Below the pieces are notes generated by a model. It had not been told where the DNA came from. It searched no databases and was given only the letters and a program-made list of their open reading frames with translations. A stretch of 64,000 nucleotides of DNA from Saccharopolyspora rosea. Its GTDB lineage: Bacteria; Actinomycetota; Actinomycetes; Mycobacteriales; Pseudonocardiaceae. The position numbers and the translations under genes are program-made. Of the stretch, positions 26,032-35,423 are shown piece after piece. The stretch spans positions 4,712,001 to 4,776,000 of the forward strand of contig NZ_CP102826.1 in assembly GCF_025643595.1 (NCBI RefSeq), in the 5' to 3' direction. Numbering within the stretch: position 1 is the first letter of the stretch; each line of letters opens with the position of its first letter.

Positions 26032-27483
26032 TCAGCCGACGGCCCCTTCCATCTGCAGCTCGATCAGTCGGTTCAGTTCCAGTGCGTATTCCATGGGCAG
26101 CTCGCGCGCGATCGGCTCGACGAAGCCGCGCACGATCATCGCCATGGCCTCGTCCTCGGTCAGGCCGCGCTGCATCAGGTAGAACAGCTGGTCGTCGCTG
26201 ACCTTGGACACGGTGGCCTCGTGGCCCATGTTCACGTCGTCGGTGCGGATGTCGACGTACGGGTAGGTGTCGGAGCGGCTGACGGTGTCCACCAGCAGCG
26301 CGTCGCACTTGACGTTGGACGACGAGTGGGCGGCGCGCTTGGCGACCTTCACCAGACCCCGGTACGAGGTGCGGCCACCGCCCCGGGCGATCGACTTGGA
26401 GACGATCGTCGAGGAGGTGTGCGGCGCCATGTGCTCCATCTTCGCGCCGGCGTCCTGGTGCTGGCCCTCGCCGGCGAACGCCACCGAGAGCACCTCGCCC
26501 TTGGCGTGCTCGCCCATCAGGAACACCGACGGGTACTTCATGGTGACCTTGGAGCCCAGGTTGCCGTCGACCCACTCCATGGTGGCGCCCTCTTCGGCCT
26601 TGGCCCGCTTGGTGACCAGGTTGTACACGTTGTTCGACCAGTTCTGGATGGTCGTGTACCGGCAGCGGCCGCCCTTCTTGACCACGATCTCCACGACCGC
26701 CGAGTGCAGCGAGTCGGAGGAGTAGATCGGCGCGGTGCAGCCCTCGACGTAGTGCACGTAGGCACCCTCGTCGACGATGATGAGCGTCCGCTCGAACTGG
26801 CCCATGTTCTCGGTGTTGATCCGGAAGTAGGCCTGCAGCGGGATGTCGACGTGCACGCCCGGCGGCACGTAGATGAACGAACCCCCCGACCACACCGCGG
26901 TGTTCAGCGCGGAGAACTTGTTGTCACCGGCCGGGATGACCGAGCCGAAGTACTCCTTGAAGATCTCCGGGTGCTCGCGCAGTCCGGTGTCGGTGTCCAG
27001 GAAGATGACGCCCTGCTTCTCCAGGTCGTCGCGGATCTTGTGGTACACGACCTCGGACTCGTACTGGGCGGCCACACCCGCGACCAGGCGCTGCTTCTCC
27101 GCCTCGGGGATGCCCAGCTTGTCGTAGGTCCGCTTGATGTCCTCGGGCAGGTCCTCCCAGGTCTGGGCCTGCTGCTCGGTGGAGCGGACGAAGTACTTGA
27201 TGTTGTCGAAGTCGATGCCGGACAGGTCCGCGCCCCAGTTCGGCATGGGCTTGCGGTCGAACAACCGCAGCGCCTTCAGCCGCGATTCCAGCATCCACTC
27301 GGGCTCGTCCTTCTTGTCCGAGATGTCGCGCACGACGTTCTCGTCGAGCCCCCGGCGAGCGCTGGCGCCCGCGACGTCCGGGTCGGCCCAGCCGTACTCG
27401 TAGTTCCCCAGGGTCGCCAGGGTCTCCTCCTGGCTGAGCGGGCCAGAGGTGGTGGGTGTGCGCTGCTCCGCAGCGGCAGTCAT
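26032..27483 (-). CDS. sufB: Fe-S cluster assembly scaffold protein SufB
   Basis: A 483-aa scaffold protein of the SufBCD complex on which the nascent Fe-S cluster is built. It has [21 protein letters not shown] near the N-terminus, the [22 protein letters not shown] block and [23 protein letters not shown]. No intein is present, although sufB is split by one in some mycobacteria. Its ATG overlaps the sufR stop as ATGA, so regulator and scaffold are coupled. Confidence 0.95.
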   Translation of the reverse strand: MTAAAEQRTPTTSGPLSQEETLATLGNYEYGWADPDVAGASARRGLDENVVRDISDKKDEPEWMLESRLKALRLFDRKPMPNWGADLSGIDFDNIKYFVRSTEQQAQTWEDLPEDIKRTYDKLGIPEAEKQRLVAGVAAQYESEVVYHKIRDDLEKQGVIFLDTDTGLREHPEIFKEYFGSVIPAGDNKFSALNTAVWSGGSFIYVPPGVHVDIPLQAYFRINTENMGQFERTLIIVDEGAYVHYVEGCTAPIYSSDSLHSAVVEIVVKKGGRCRYTTIQNWSNNVYNLVTKRAKAEEGATMEWVDGNLGSKVTMKYPSVFLMGEHAKGEVLSVAFAGEGQHQDAGAKMEHMAPHTSSTIVSKSIARGGGRTSYRGLVKVAKRAAHSSSNVKCDALLVDTVSRSDTYPYVDIRTDDVNMGHEATVSKVSDDQLFYLMQRGLTEDEAMAMIVRGFVEPIARELPMEYALELNRLIELQMEGAVG

Positions 27484-28280
27484 ACGGGCTCCCCTCCATC
27501 AGGAATCGGGGCGGTCTCCCGCCGGTCGTCACCGGCGGAGTTCGGGTTGCTCGGTCGCGCGACGCGCGCGTCCGGTACGTGCGTCGTGCAGGCCACGTCG
27601 CCGTTGGCGATGGTGGCCAGCCGTTGCACGTGGGTGCCGAGGACCTCGGCGAACGCCGCCGTCTCGGCCTCGCACAGCTGCGGGAAGTCCGCGGCCACGT
27701 GCGCCACCGGGCAGTGGTGCTGGCAGAGCTGCTCACCACTGGCGACCTTCCGCGTCGTGGCAGCGTAGCCCTCCCTGGTCAGCGCGTCGGCCAGGGCCTC
27801 CGCGCGATCGGCCGGGTCCGAACCGGCCGTGAGCACCTCCCGGTGGTTGGCCACCAGGGCGGCCATCCGCCGTTCGGCGAACTCGCGCACCGCGTGCTCA
27901 CCGTCGTGTTCGGCGATGAACCGCAGCGCCGCCACCGCCAGGTCGTCGTAGGCGTGCCCGAACCGCGCCCGACCCACCTCGGTGAGCAGGAACAGCTTCG
28001 CGGGCCTGCCCCGGCCCCGACGTCCTCGCGGCGACGATTCCCTCGTGTAGGCCTCGCCCTCGGCGACCAGCACGTCGAGGTGCCGGCGCACCGCGGTCGG
28101 GCTCAACCCGAGTTCCTCGGCCACCGCAGCGGCGGTGATCGGCCCGCGTTGCAGCAGCAACCGCGCGACCGCGTGCCGGGTGCCCCCGTCACCGTGAGCG
28201 GCCGCGCCCTGGTGGGCCGCGGGGCCCGGTCCGGCCGCCGCAGCCGCCACAGCCGACGGAGGCGTTCCGGCGTTTTTCAC
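27480..28280 (-). CDS. sufR: Fe-S-responsive transcriptional repressor SufR
   Basis: A 266-aa DeoR/ArsR-like regulator. An Ala-rich N-terminus is followed by a winged helix ([34 protein letters not shown]) and, near the C-terminus, a Cys-x3-Cys-x12-Cys array (CQHHCPVAH ending PQLC). This spacing matches the [4Fe-4S] ligands of mycobacterial SufR, which represses the suf operon when its cluster is intact. The GTG at 28280 is chosen because TAACAT lies exactly 7 bp upstream (leaderless promoter), with an AACA-N4-TGTT palindrome in between. A start at 28334 would place the promoter inside the gene. Confidence 0.93.
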   Translation of the reverse strand: MKNAGTPPSAVAAAAAGPGPAAHQGAAAHGDGGTRHAVARLLLQRGPITAAAVAEELGLSPTAVRRHLDVLVAEGEAYTRESSPRGRRGRGRPAKLFLLTEVGRARFGHAYDDLAVAALRFIAEHDGEHAVREFAERRMAALVANHREVLTAGSDPADRAEALADALTREGYAATTRKVASGEQLCQHHCPVAHVAADFPQLCEAETAAFAEVLGTHVQRLATIANGDVACTTHVPDARVARPSNPNSAGDDRRETAPIPDGGEPV

Positions 28281-28293
28281 AACACGAATGTTA
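28281..28293 (-). promoter_or_regulatory. Leaderless sufR promoter with palindromic operator
   Basis: On the minus strand, -10 TAACAT (28293-28288) is 7 bp from the sufR GTG. The same bases form AACA-CGAA-TGTT (28281-28292), an inverted repeat over the -10 and transcription start. Its position suggests SufR autoregulation of the whole operon. Confidence 0.55.
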
Positions 28294-28367
28294 CCTATTT
28301 CGACGGCAGGCGTGCCAGAGCGCGGGGCGGACACGTGATCTGACTCACCCGATTACGCTTCGTCGTC

Positions 28368-29945
28368 GTGGCGGCAGGCGAAGCGGCCGACCGGACGACC
28401 TCCGACCGGGCGGCGGACACCCCCCAGGCGCCGGACGCGGCGCCGCTGGAGCGCACCGAGCGACGGCAGCTCGACGTCGTGCGCCGGTTCGGCACCGCGG
28501 GCTCGCTGGTGCTGGCCTTCGGCGCCATCGGCGCCGGGGCCGCGCCGGTGGACAACCCGCTGTCGGGCGTGCGGCTGATCGGGCTGCCCGCGCGCATCCC
28601 GACGGTGGCGATGGCGTGCGCCTGGCTGGGCATGCTCATGGTCGTCACCGCGTGGCTGTGGCTCGGCCGGTTGTCCTGGCCCGGCCGGGAGCGGATGGTC
28701 ACGGTCACCCAGCTCGCACGCACGCTGACCATGTGGTCCCTGCCGCTGGCCGTGGCACCGCCGCTGTTCAGCACCGACATGTACAGCTACCTCGCGCAGA
28801 GCGAGGTGGCCGCGCGCGGGCTCAACCCCTACCTGCTCGGCCCGGCCGCCGCGCTCGGCGTGGACCACCCGTTCACCGCCAACGTGCCCAACATCTGGCG
28901 CGACACGCCGTCGCCGTACGGGCCGCTGTTCCTGATGTTCGGGCAGCTGATCTCCCGGGTCGTCGGCGACAACGTGGTGTTCGGGGTGCTGCTGTGGCGC
29001 GTGGTGATGCTCGCCGGGCTGGCGGCGGCGATCTGGGCCATCCCGCGCCTGGCGCGCCGCTGCGGGGTGCACCCGGTGCCCGCGCTCTGGCTCGGCGCGG
29101 CGAACCCGATCGTGCTGTTCCACATCGTCAGCGGCATGCACAACGACGCGCTGATGGTCGGCATCATGCTCGCCGCCATCGAACTCGGACTGCGGTGGCG
29201 CAACCCGGGCGGCGTGCTGCTCACCGGCGTGCTGCTGACCGCGGCGGGGGCGATCAAACCGCCCGCGTTCATCGCGCTCGGCTTCTTCGGGCTCTACGTC
29301 GTGCACCGGCGCGGTGGGCGGTTCTCCGACCTGGTGAAGGTCGGCGCGGTGCTCACCGCCGTGTTCCTCGCCACCATGACGATCATCACGGTCGCCAGCG
29401 GGTGGGGGCTGGGCTGGATCGAGACCTTCGACGTGCCCAACCGGGTCAAGACGTTCATGGCGCCGCTGACCGCGTTCGGCATGACCGGCGGCGGGCTGAG
29501 CATGCTCCTCGGGCTCGGCAACCACACCGACTCGATGCTGGTCATCACCAAGATCATCGGCTACGCCATCACCGGCGTGGTGTGCCTGCGGATGCTGTGG
29601 CTGTCCTTCCGCGGGCGCGTCGAACCGCTGGCCGCGCTGGGCATCACCTTCCTGACCCTCGCGCTGTGCGTGCCGGTGCTGTGGCCCTGGTACCTGCTGT
29701 GGGCCGTGGTGCCGCTGGCGCTGTCCACCAACGACAACCGGTTCCGCATCACCGCCACCGTCATCTGCGCGGTGGTGTCGCTGCTGATCCCGCCCACCGG
29801 CGCGGGCTTCCTCAACCGCGCCTACCAGGTGCCGTGGGCCGTGCTCGCCGCTCTCGTCGCATTCGCCCTCCTGCTGTGGCTGGTGCGCGGCAGGGTGCCC
29901 TGGCCCACGCCCACCCGGGGCCGTCCGCGTCCGGCGGCGTCATAG
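28368..29945 (+). CDS. mptB: Polyprenol-phosphate-mannose alpha-1,6-mannosyltransferase MptB-like
   Basis: A 525-aa polytopic membrane GT-C glycosyltransferase with about 12-13 TM segments. The N-terminal cytoplasmic tail is about 40 residues, then the first extracytoplasmic loop carries the acidic motif FSTDMYSYLAQSEVAARGLN, which holds the catalytic Asp region, followed by SPYGPLFLMF. MptB-type enzymes extend the alpha-1,6-mannan core of lipomannan. The position next to sufR matches Rv1459c. The GTG at 28368 is preceded by TACGCT at 28354-28359 with 8 bp between, a leaderless arrangement, and is divergent from the suf operon. Confidence 0.88.
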   Translation: MAAGEAADRTTSDRAADTPQAPDAAPLERTERRQLDVVRRFGTAGSLVLAFGAIGAGAAPVDNPLSGVRLIGLPARIPTVAMACAWLGMLMVVTAWLWLGRLSWPGRERMVTVTQLARTLTMWSLPLAVAPPLFSTDMYSYLAQSEVAARGLNPYLLGPAAALGVDHPFTANVPNIWRDTPSPYGPLFLMFGQLISRVVGDNVVFGVLLWRVVMLAGLAAAIWAIPRLARRCGVHPVPALWLGAANPIVLFHIVSGMHNDALMVGIMLAAIELGLRWRNPGGVLLTGVLLTAAGAIKPPAFIALGFFGLYVVHRRGGRFSDLVKVGAVLTAVFLATMTIITVASGWGLGWIETFDVPNRVKTFMAPLTAFGMTGGGLSMLLGLGNHTDSMLVITKIIGYAITGVVCLRMLWLSFRGRVEPLAALGITFLTLALCVPVLWPWYLLWAVVPLALSTNDNRFRITATVICAVVSLLIPPTGAGFLNRAYQVPWAVLAALVAFALLLWLVRGRVPWPTPTRGRPRPAAS

Positions 29946-29956
29946 TCTTGGATGTC

Positions 29957-30892
29957 GTGAGCAACGCCGACAGTCCGGCCGTCGAGCTGCGCGGGCTGCA
30001 GAAGAGCTTCGGCGACACCGTCGCGGTCGCCGGTCTCGACCTGCGCGTGGAACGCGGCACCGTGCTGGCCCTGCTCGGCCCCAACGGGGCGGGCAAGACC
30101 ACCACGATCGAGATCTGCGAGGGCTTCCAGCGCGCCGACGGCGGCGAAGTCCGGGTGCTCGGCCTGGACCCCACCTCCCAGCACGAACAGCTCCGGCCCC
30201 GCATCGGCGTCATGCCGCAGGGCGGCGGTGCCTACCCGGGCGTGCGCGCCGACGAGATGCTGCGGCTGGTGGCCACCTGCGCCGCGCACCCGCTGGACCC
30301 GGAATGGCTGCTCGACGTCCTCGGCCTCGGCGGTGTCCGCCGCACCCCGTACAAGCGGCTGTCCGGCGGCCAGCAGCAGCGGCTGTCGCTGGCCTGCGCC
30401 CTCGTCGGGCGCCCCGAGCTGGTGTTCCTCGACGAACCGACCGCGGGGATGGATCCGCAGGCCCGCCGCCAGGTGTGGGACCTCGTCGCCGCGCTGCGCC
30501 GGGACGGCGTGAGCGTGCTGCTGACCACGCACCTGATGGACGAGGCCGAGGCGCTGGCCGACCGGGTCGTCATCATCGACCACGGGCAGGCCGTCGCCGA
30601 CGGCACCGCCGAGGAGCTGACCGCGCCCGCGGACGGGCAGCAGGAGCTGCGCTTCCGCTCGCAGCAGGGCCTCGACCTGGAACTGCTGGTGGCCGCCCTG
30701 CCGGAGAACTGCGAGGCCACCGAGCTGCGGCCCGGCGACTACGCGGTGCGCGGGATCGTCGACCCGCAGGTGGTGTCGACGGTGACGGCGTGGTGCGCCC
30801 AGCACGGCGTGCTCGCCCAGGAGCTGCGGGTCACCCGCCGCAGCCTGGAGGACGTGTTCCTGGAACTGACCGGACGGGAGCTGCGATCGTGA
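29957..30892 (+). CDS. ABC exporter ATP-binding protein (Rv1458c-like)
   Basis: A 311-aa ABC ATPase of the drug/daunorubicin-type exporter class. Walker A is GPNGAGKTTT, the signature LSGGQQQR and Walker B LVFLDEPTAGMDP, followed by TTHLMDEAEALADRV. A C-terminal domain of about 80 residues (from PADGQQELRFRS) is typical of this class. GTG 29957 is chosen because TAGTCT at 29943-29948, partly inside the mptB stop, is 8 bp upstream (leaderless). It overlaps the permease gene by GTGA. With the permease it forms an exporter of unknown substrate; conservation beside ctaA and mptB suggests an envelope role. Confidence 0.9.
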   Translation: MSNADSPAVELRGLQKSFGDTVAVAGLDLRVERGTVLALLGPNGAGKTTTIEICEGFQRADGGEVRVLGLDPTSQHEQLRPRIGVMPQGGGAYPGVRADEMLRLVATCAAHPLDPEWLLDVLGLGGVRRTPYKRLSGGQQQRLSLACALVGRPELVFLDEPTAGMDPQARRQVWDLVAALRRDGVSVLLTTHLMDEAEALADRVVIIDHGQAVADGTAEELTAPADGQQELRFRSQQGLDLELLVAALPENCEATELRPGDYAVRGIVDPQVVSTVTAWCAQHGVLAQELRVTRRSLEDVFLELTGRELRS

Positions 30893-31698
30893 GCGCCGAA
30901 TCCCGAACCGAAGCGCGGCAGGGTTCGGAGTTCCCCGCCGGAACCTTCGCCCCGGCGCCCGGGCGCGGCGGCGCGCTGCGCATGCTGGCCGCGCAGACCA
31001 AGGTCGAAGCGCTGCTGATCATCCGCCACGGCGAGCAGATCCTGCTCAACCTGATCATCCCGCTGGCCCTGCTGATCGGGCTGAGCGAGCTGAAGATCGG
31101 CACCATGCCGGAACCGCGGATCAACTCGGTGATGCCGCGCATCCTGGCGCTGGCGGTGATGTCCACGGCCTTCACCGGGCAGGCGATCGCGCTCGGCTTC
31201 GACCGCCGGTACGGCGTGCTCAAGCGGCTGTCGGCCACGGCGCTGCCGCGCTGGACGCTGATCTCCGGGCGGGTGCTGGCGACGCTGCTGGTGGTCGCGT
31301 TGCAGGCGGTCGTGCTCAGCGCCGTCGCGTGCGCGCTGGGCTGGTCGCCGAGCGCGTCCGGGCTGGCGCCCGCGGTGCCGCTGCTGGTGCTGGGCACCCT
31401 GTCGTTCGGCGCGGCGGGAGCGCTGGTCGGCGGCTCGTTGCGGGCGGAGATCGTCCTGGCGCTGGCCAACGCGGTGTGGTTCGTGCTGCTGCTGGCGGGC
31501 GGCCTGGCGCTGCCCCCGGCGGACCTGCCCCACCCGGTCGGGATGATCGCCGGCTACCTGCCGTCCGGTGCGCTGGCCGAGTCGCTGGACGCGGTGCTGG
31601 TCGGCGGCGCCGCGCCCGGCGTGCAGCCCATCGTCGTGCTGCTGGTCTGGGGCGCCCTCGCGGGCGGCCTCGCGGTCCGCACCACCCGACTGACCTGA
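30889..31698 (+). CDS. ABC exporter permease (ABC-2 type, Rv1457c-like)
   Basis: A 269-aa ABC-2 type permease. A hydrophilic N-terminal tail of about 40 residues is followed by six TM segments, with FTGQAIALGFDRRYGVLKRLSATALPRW between the second and third, a region conserved in this family. The GTG overlaps the ATPase stop, so the two are translated together. Substrate is unknown. A MITE-like element begins 27 bp after the stop. Confidence 0.9.
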   Translation: MSAESRTEARQGSEFPAGTFAPAPGRGGALRMLAAQTKVEALLIIRHGEQILLNLIIPLALLIGLSELKIGTMPEPRINSVMPRILALAVMSTAFTGQAIALGFDRRYGVLKRLSATALPRWTLISGRVLATLLVVALQAVVLSAVACALGWSPSASGLAPAVPLLVLGTLSFGAAGALVGGSLRAEIVLALANAVWFVLLLAGGLALPPADLPHPVGMIAGYLPSGALAESLDAVLVGGAAPGVQPIVVLLVWGALAGGLAVRTTRLT

Positions 31699-31725
31699 CG
31701 CCGCGGAGTCCGGATCCCTCTTTAG

Positions 31726-31955
31726 AGCCTGTCTTCGAACTCGTTTTGCGAGGCGGCGCCGGTAGCGGAACCTCAGCGGCCGTCTCGGCTCCGGGAGCCC
31801 CTCCTGATGTATGCCCAATACACGGCGGAGGGGCTGTCCTCGCGAGACGACCGCTGAGAACCCGCGGCGGTGCGGGTTGCTAGACCGCTCACCGAAAGAG
31901 AAAGCGGCTACCGCCGCTTGCCACGCGGGTTCCGGACCAAGTTCGAAGACAGGCA
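31726..31955. mobile_element. MITE-like element, copy B (about 230 bp)
   Basis: Second full-length copy, with ends GCCTGTCTTCGAACT and the exact complement at 31940-31954. Internal sequence is nearly the same as copy A, including the CTCAGCGGCCGTCTCG/CGAGACGACCGCTGAG arms and TGTATGCCCAATACA. Flanking pentamers are TTTAG (31721-31725) and CTTAG (31956-31960), a 4/5 match for a decayed target duplication. It lies 27 bp after the ABC permease stop, and the IS at 31961-33524 is inserted at its right flank. Confidence 0.82.
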
Positions 31956-33529
31956 CTTAGCTTGTTCTTTAACCTGTGCGGCGGGGGCGTTTGGTGCCTG
32001 TTTTTGGTCGTTTTGTCTTGTGTGTGGTGGCGGTGTGCACGTTGTGGCGGGGCGTGGGGTGGCGGTTGGTTCGGCCCGCGGGGCGTCCTGGTCCTGGTCG
32101 GGAGGGTTTTGGTACTCGGGCGGGGGTGCCGGTGTGTTTGCGGAGGTGCCGAAATCCTCGGCGGACGCGGGCCGGGGTGAGCCGGTCGGGTTCGGCGGGT
32201 TTTTCCCAGGGACGGCGCAGGTCGGCGGCCAGTGAGCGGGCCAGTCGTAGTTGGGTGTAGCCGGCGAGGATGAGCCATGTCCAGCGGTCGGCGGCTTCCG
32301 GGGTGCGGAGTTTCGGGCATGTCCACCCGAGTGTTTGCTTGAGCAGGCGGAAGGTGTGCTCGATGTCGAATCGCCTCAGGAACGCATGCCATAGGTGGTC
32401 CACATCGGACCCGGAAAGATCCACTGAGGAACACCAGAGCCATACGGGTGTGGGAATCGCCCCGGACGGTAGTCGATCGACCTCCAGTCGGATCACGGTG
32501 CCCTCGATGATCGGTAACCGGCCTGCCTGCGCGGCCCAGGCACTGCGGTGGGTCAATCGTGGGTGCAGCCGGTTCCATGACCGCGCGGTGGCCGGTCCGT
32601 AGAGGCGGGTGTCGGTGCTGGTGGTGACGTCCGGATCACCCCAGGTGGCCGGGTCACCGAAGACGAACTCGCCGCCATGGCGTGGTGGGCGGCCGTATGC
32701 GCCGGGGGTTCGAGGCGGGGCCGCTCGGCGCAGGACCCGGTCCGAACGCATCCGACCCAGCACCACGACCGGCAGGTCGGCCAGCAGAAACGCAAGCCGG
32801 GGCGCGTCATACCCGGCGTCGGTCACCACCAGGATGTCGGGATCATCCGGCGTCTGTTGCCCGGCGGCGATCAGGTCGGTGACGACCTGGCGCAGCTGGG
32901 TCGCGGTGACCTCGGCGGCCTCGTCGCAGGGGGCCAGCCGCACGGCATCCAGCGGCGCGGTCCAGGAATGACGGCCGGTCTCCAGCGCGCAGATCACCGA
33001 ATACGGCCACCCGGGAATCATGATGTGCTGACCCTTGCCGCGCCCGTAGGTATGGCACATGATCCGCTGCGGCGAGGTCGGCGCGTCCGGGCGCAGCCAG
33101 CTGGTGATATCCACCGCCAGCACCAACCGGCCATCGGCCGCCCGCGGCAGAGGTAACCCGGCCAGGGCACGCCGGAGCCTGCTCACCTCCACCCGCCCCC
33201 GATTCAGGGCGGCATACAGAGCACCGTGCCCCCGTCGATGCTCACTGGCCAGCGATAACTCCACCAGCGACCGCACCGGCCCATCCGCGCACAGCACCGC
33301 ATCGGTCAACTCGAACAACCCATCCGCCCGGCTGGACAAGCACCGATGAAACTCGTTCCGGAACCCCGACAACCGCCCGAGCGCCGCAGCCATCTCGGGA
33401 TCATGCACACTCACCACTGAAGCCCTTGGAATGATCACCGTTCTGTAGCAAGACGCATGATCAACCAAGGGCTTCATCCATGACCAACCGGGTCCACCAC
33501 CAACCCCCGACGTTAAAGAACAAGCTTAG
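31956..33529 (-). mobile_element. Insertion sequence (1,564 bp) with 5-bp target duplication
   Basis: The element spans 31961-33524 with perfect 13-bp terminal inverted repeats (CTTGTTCTTTAAC and complement). It is bounded by the direct repeat CTTAG at 31956-31960 and 33525-33529. It contains a single transposase gene on the minus strand. Intact ends, intact ORF and identical target duplications indicate a recent insertion. Confidence 0.92.
31969..33477 (-). CDS. IS4-superfamily-like DDE transposase
   Basis: A 502-aa transposase that fills the IS. The DDE catalytic triad can be traced: Asp in VLAVDITSW, Asp in LVVTDAGYD, and Glu in RRFDIEHTFRLLKQTLGW. The last motif has the spacing R-x3-E-x6-K of the IS4-group YREK signature, with Phe at the Tyr position. 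The C-terminal 70 residues are very rich in Arg, Lys, Pro and Thr. The ATG at 33477 is near the right end of the IS. No frameshift or stop interrupts it. The exact IS family is not assigned. Confidence 0.9.
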   Translation of the reverse strand: MKPLVDHASCYRTVIIPRASVVSVHDPEMAAALGRLSGFRNEFHRCLSSRADGLFELTDAVLCADGPVRSLVELSLASEHRRGHGALYAALNRGRVEVSRLRRALAGLPLPRAADGRLVLAVDITSWLRPDAPTSPQRIMCHTYGRGKGQHIMIPGWPYSVICALETGRHSWTAPLDAVRLAPCDEAAEVTATQLRQVVTDLIAAGQQTPDDPDILVVTDAGYDAPRLAFLLADLPVVVLGRMRSDRVLRRAAPPRTPGAYGRPPRHGGEFVFGDPATWGDPDVTTSTDTRLYGPATARSWNRLHPRLTHRSAWAAQAGRLPIIEGTVIRLEVDRLPSGAIPTPVWLWCSSVDLSGSDVDHLWHAFLRRFDIEHTFRLLKQTLGWTCPKLRTPEAADRWTWLILAGYTQLRLARSLAADLRRPWEKPAEPDRLTPARVRRGFRHLRKHTGTPARVPKPSRPGPGRPAGRTNRHPTPRHNVHTATTHKTKRPKTGTKRPRRTG

Positions 33530-33538
33530 AGTGGCCGC

Positions 33539-34390
33539 ATGACGAAGATCGCCCGCCGGGCCAAGAACTCCCTCGAACTGGTCCACGCCATGATCTACTT
33601 CGCGCCCGAAGCCGCCGACGCGTTCGCCGGGCTCGGGCTCGACCGGGGCCGGATGTCCTACTTCGCCGGACGGGCCGCGCCGATGGGACCGGTCGGTCCC
33701 GGCGTGGTCGCCGCGACGTTCTACAGCTTCAACCCGGCGGCCGTGGCCGAGGTGATCCCGCGCGCCTGGGAGATCGCCTCCCCGGAGGCGGTCGTGGCGG
33801 CGCGCTTCGAGGCGGCCGACGCGGCGCTGCGCCGGATGCTCGGCGCGGACGTGCTGAGCTCCGAGCTGGTCGCCGAGACCGCCGGGCTCGCCCGCCGCGC
33901 CGCCGAGGCGTGCCCGCCGGACGGCAAACCGCTGTTCGCCGGCCACGCCGACCTGGCCTGGCCCGAGGCGGCGCACCTGCGCCTGTGGCACGCGGTCACG
34001 CTGCTGCGCGAGTTCCGCGGCGACGCGCACCTCGCCGCCCTGCAGCGCGGCGGGCTGACCGGCCTGGAGGCGCTGGTGCTGCACACCGCCACCGGCGAGA
34101 CCTTCACCGAGGAGGTCTCCAAGGAGATGCGCGGCTGGTCCGACCAGGAGTGGGCGACCGCCGCGCGAGGGCTGCGCGAGCGCGGGCTGCTCGGCGCTGA
34201 GGGCGAAATCACGGCGGCCGGGACCGCGTTGCGCGAGGAGGTCGAAGCGGACACCGACGCGATGTCGATGGCGCCGTGGGCCGCCCTCGGCGAGGACGGC
34301 GTGGAGGCGCTGACCCGCGGCGGCGCCCAGCTCAGCAAGGCGCTCGCCGCGGCCGGTGCGCTGCCGTCCGGGTTGTTCGCCCGCGGTTGA
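33539..34390 (+). CDS. SCO6745-family protein (winged-helix-like)
   Basis: A 283-aa soluble protein of the SCO6745 family found across actinobacteria. It begins ARRAKNSLELVHAMIYFAPEA, has FYSFNPAAVAEVIPRAWEIA, and ends with a winged-helix-like part (WSDQEWATAARGLRERGLL, then ITAAGTALREEVE). The function is unknown. Its ATG lies 9 bp after the IS target duplication. A TAGAGT box (33527-33532), partly within the duplication, sits 6 bp upstream as a leaderless -10, so any -35 now comes from the IS end. Confidence 0.75.
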   Translation: MTKIARRAKNSLELVHAMIYFAPEAADAFAGLGLDRGRMSYFAGRAAPMGPVGPGVVAATFYSFNPAAVAEVIPRAWEIASPEAVVAARFEAADAALRRMLGADVLSSELVAETAGLARRAAEACPPDGKPLFAGHADLAWPEAAHLRLWHAVTLLREFRGDAHLAALQRGGLTGLEALVLHTATGETFTEEVSKEMRGWSDQEWATAARGLRERGLLGAEGEITAAGTALREEVEADTDAMSMAPWAALGEDGVEALTRGGAQLSKALAAAGALPSGLFARG

Positions 34391-34456
34391 GCGCGCGGCC
34401 ACCGGCTGTCAAGCCCTGGCGGCTGACCGGATCCGGGCGCGGCTAGCATCGAGGAC

Positions 34457-35419
34457 GTGCCGACGGCCTCGATGCTTTCCCGAATCTCCCGCCCATCCCC
34501 CACCGCGGTGCGCGTGTTGGCGCTCGCCGTCGTGATCACCCAGGCGCTGATCTCGGTGACCGGGTCGGTGGTGCGGGTGACCGGATCCGGTCTCGGCTGC
34601 CCCACTTGGCCGCAGTGCTTCCCGGGCAGCATGGTGCCGGTCGCGCACCCGGAGGTCGCCAAGTTCCACCAGGTGATCGAGTTCGGCAACCGCACGCTGA
34701 CCGGGCTGGTCGGTTTCATCGCGCTGGCCTGCTTCCTGGCCGCGTGGCGGGTGCGGCCGCGGCGGCGCCGCCTGGTCGGGCTCGCGCTGGTCATGCCGCT
34801 CGGCGTGGTGGCGCAGGCGGTCATCGGCGGCATCACGGTGCTGGTGGACCTGAGCTGGTGGAGCGTCTCGCTGCACTTCATGGCCTCGGCGGTGCTGATC
34901 TGGCTGGCGACGCACCTGTTCAAGGCGGCCGGTGAGGGCGACCGGGAGCCGGTGGACGTGGTCCCGCGCCGGATGCGGCGGCTGCTGGTGGCGCTGACCG
35001 CGGTCGCCGCGGCCATGCTGCTCGCGGGCACGCTGGTCACCGCGGCCGGTCCGCACGCCGGCGATGCCAAGACGCCCCGGCTGGACGTCCCGGTCCCGCA
35101 CCTGGTCGAGGTGCACGGGACGCTCGTGATGGCCTACATCCTGCTGCTGGCCGTCTTCGGCGTCTGGTTGCGCGGTGCCCGGCCGACGAAGGCGCTGCTG
35201 CGCACGTACGGCGCGACGTGCGTCCTGGTCCTGGTCCAGGGCGTGATCGGCTCGGCCCAGTACGTGCTGGGCGTGCCGGAGCCGATGGTGGTGCTGCACG
35301 TCCTGTTCGCCACGCTGGTGATCATCGTGACCGCGCTGCTGTGGGGCGAGTCCCGGTACCGCGGCCCGGTCCCGGAGGCTCCGGCGGACTCCCGGTCCGC
35401 CGAAGCGGTTGCCGCCTGA
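34457..35419 (+). CDS. ctaA: Heme A synthase CtaA/COX15
   Basis: A 320-aa membrane protein with eight TM segments in two related four-helix halves. It converts heme O to heme A for cytochrome aa3 oxidase. Conserved elements are GSVVRVTGSGLGCPTWPQCFPG in the first loop, with the Cys pair of type-2 CtaA, and heme-ligand His residues in KFHQVIEFGNR, VSLHFMASA, VEVHGTLVM and VVLHVLFA. TAGCAT at 34444-34449 is 7 bp before the GTG, a leaderless promoter. The partner heme O synthase ctaB lies 3 kb downstream on the other strand. Confidence 0.95.
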   Translation: MPTASMLSRISRPSPTAVRVLALAVVITQALISVTGSVVRVTGSGLGCPTWPQCFPGSMVPVAHPEVAKFHQVIEFGNRTLTGLVGFIALACFLAAWRVRPRRRRLVGLALVMPLGVVAQAVIGGITVLVDLSWWSVSLHFMASAVLIWLATHLFKAAGEGDREPVDVVPRRMRRLLVALTAVAAAMLLAGTLVTAAGPHAGDAKTPRLDVPVPHLVEVHGTLVMAYILLLAVFGVWLRGARPTKALLRTYGATCVLVLVQGVIGSAQYVLGVPEPMVVLHVLFATLVIIVTALLWGESRYRGPVPEAPADSRSAEAVAA

Positions 35420-35423
35420 AAGC

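Noticed and set aside
28353..29525. Long minus-strand frame opposite mptB
   Set aside because: His/Arg/Glu-rich antisense product of a strongly conserved membrane protein gene; no start signal or motif.
31726..33529. Composite transposon formed by the MITE and the IS
   Set aside because: The IS has its own complete ends and target duplication and sits outside the MITE's right end; there is no second IS copy on the far side.
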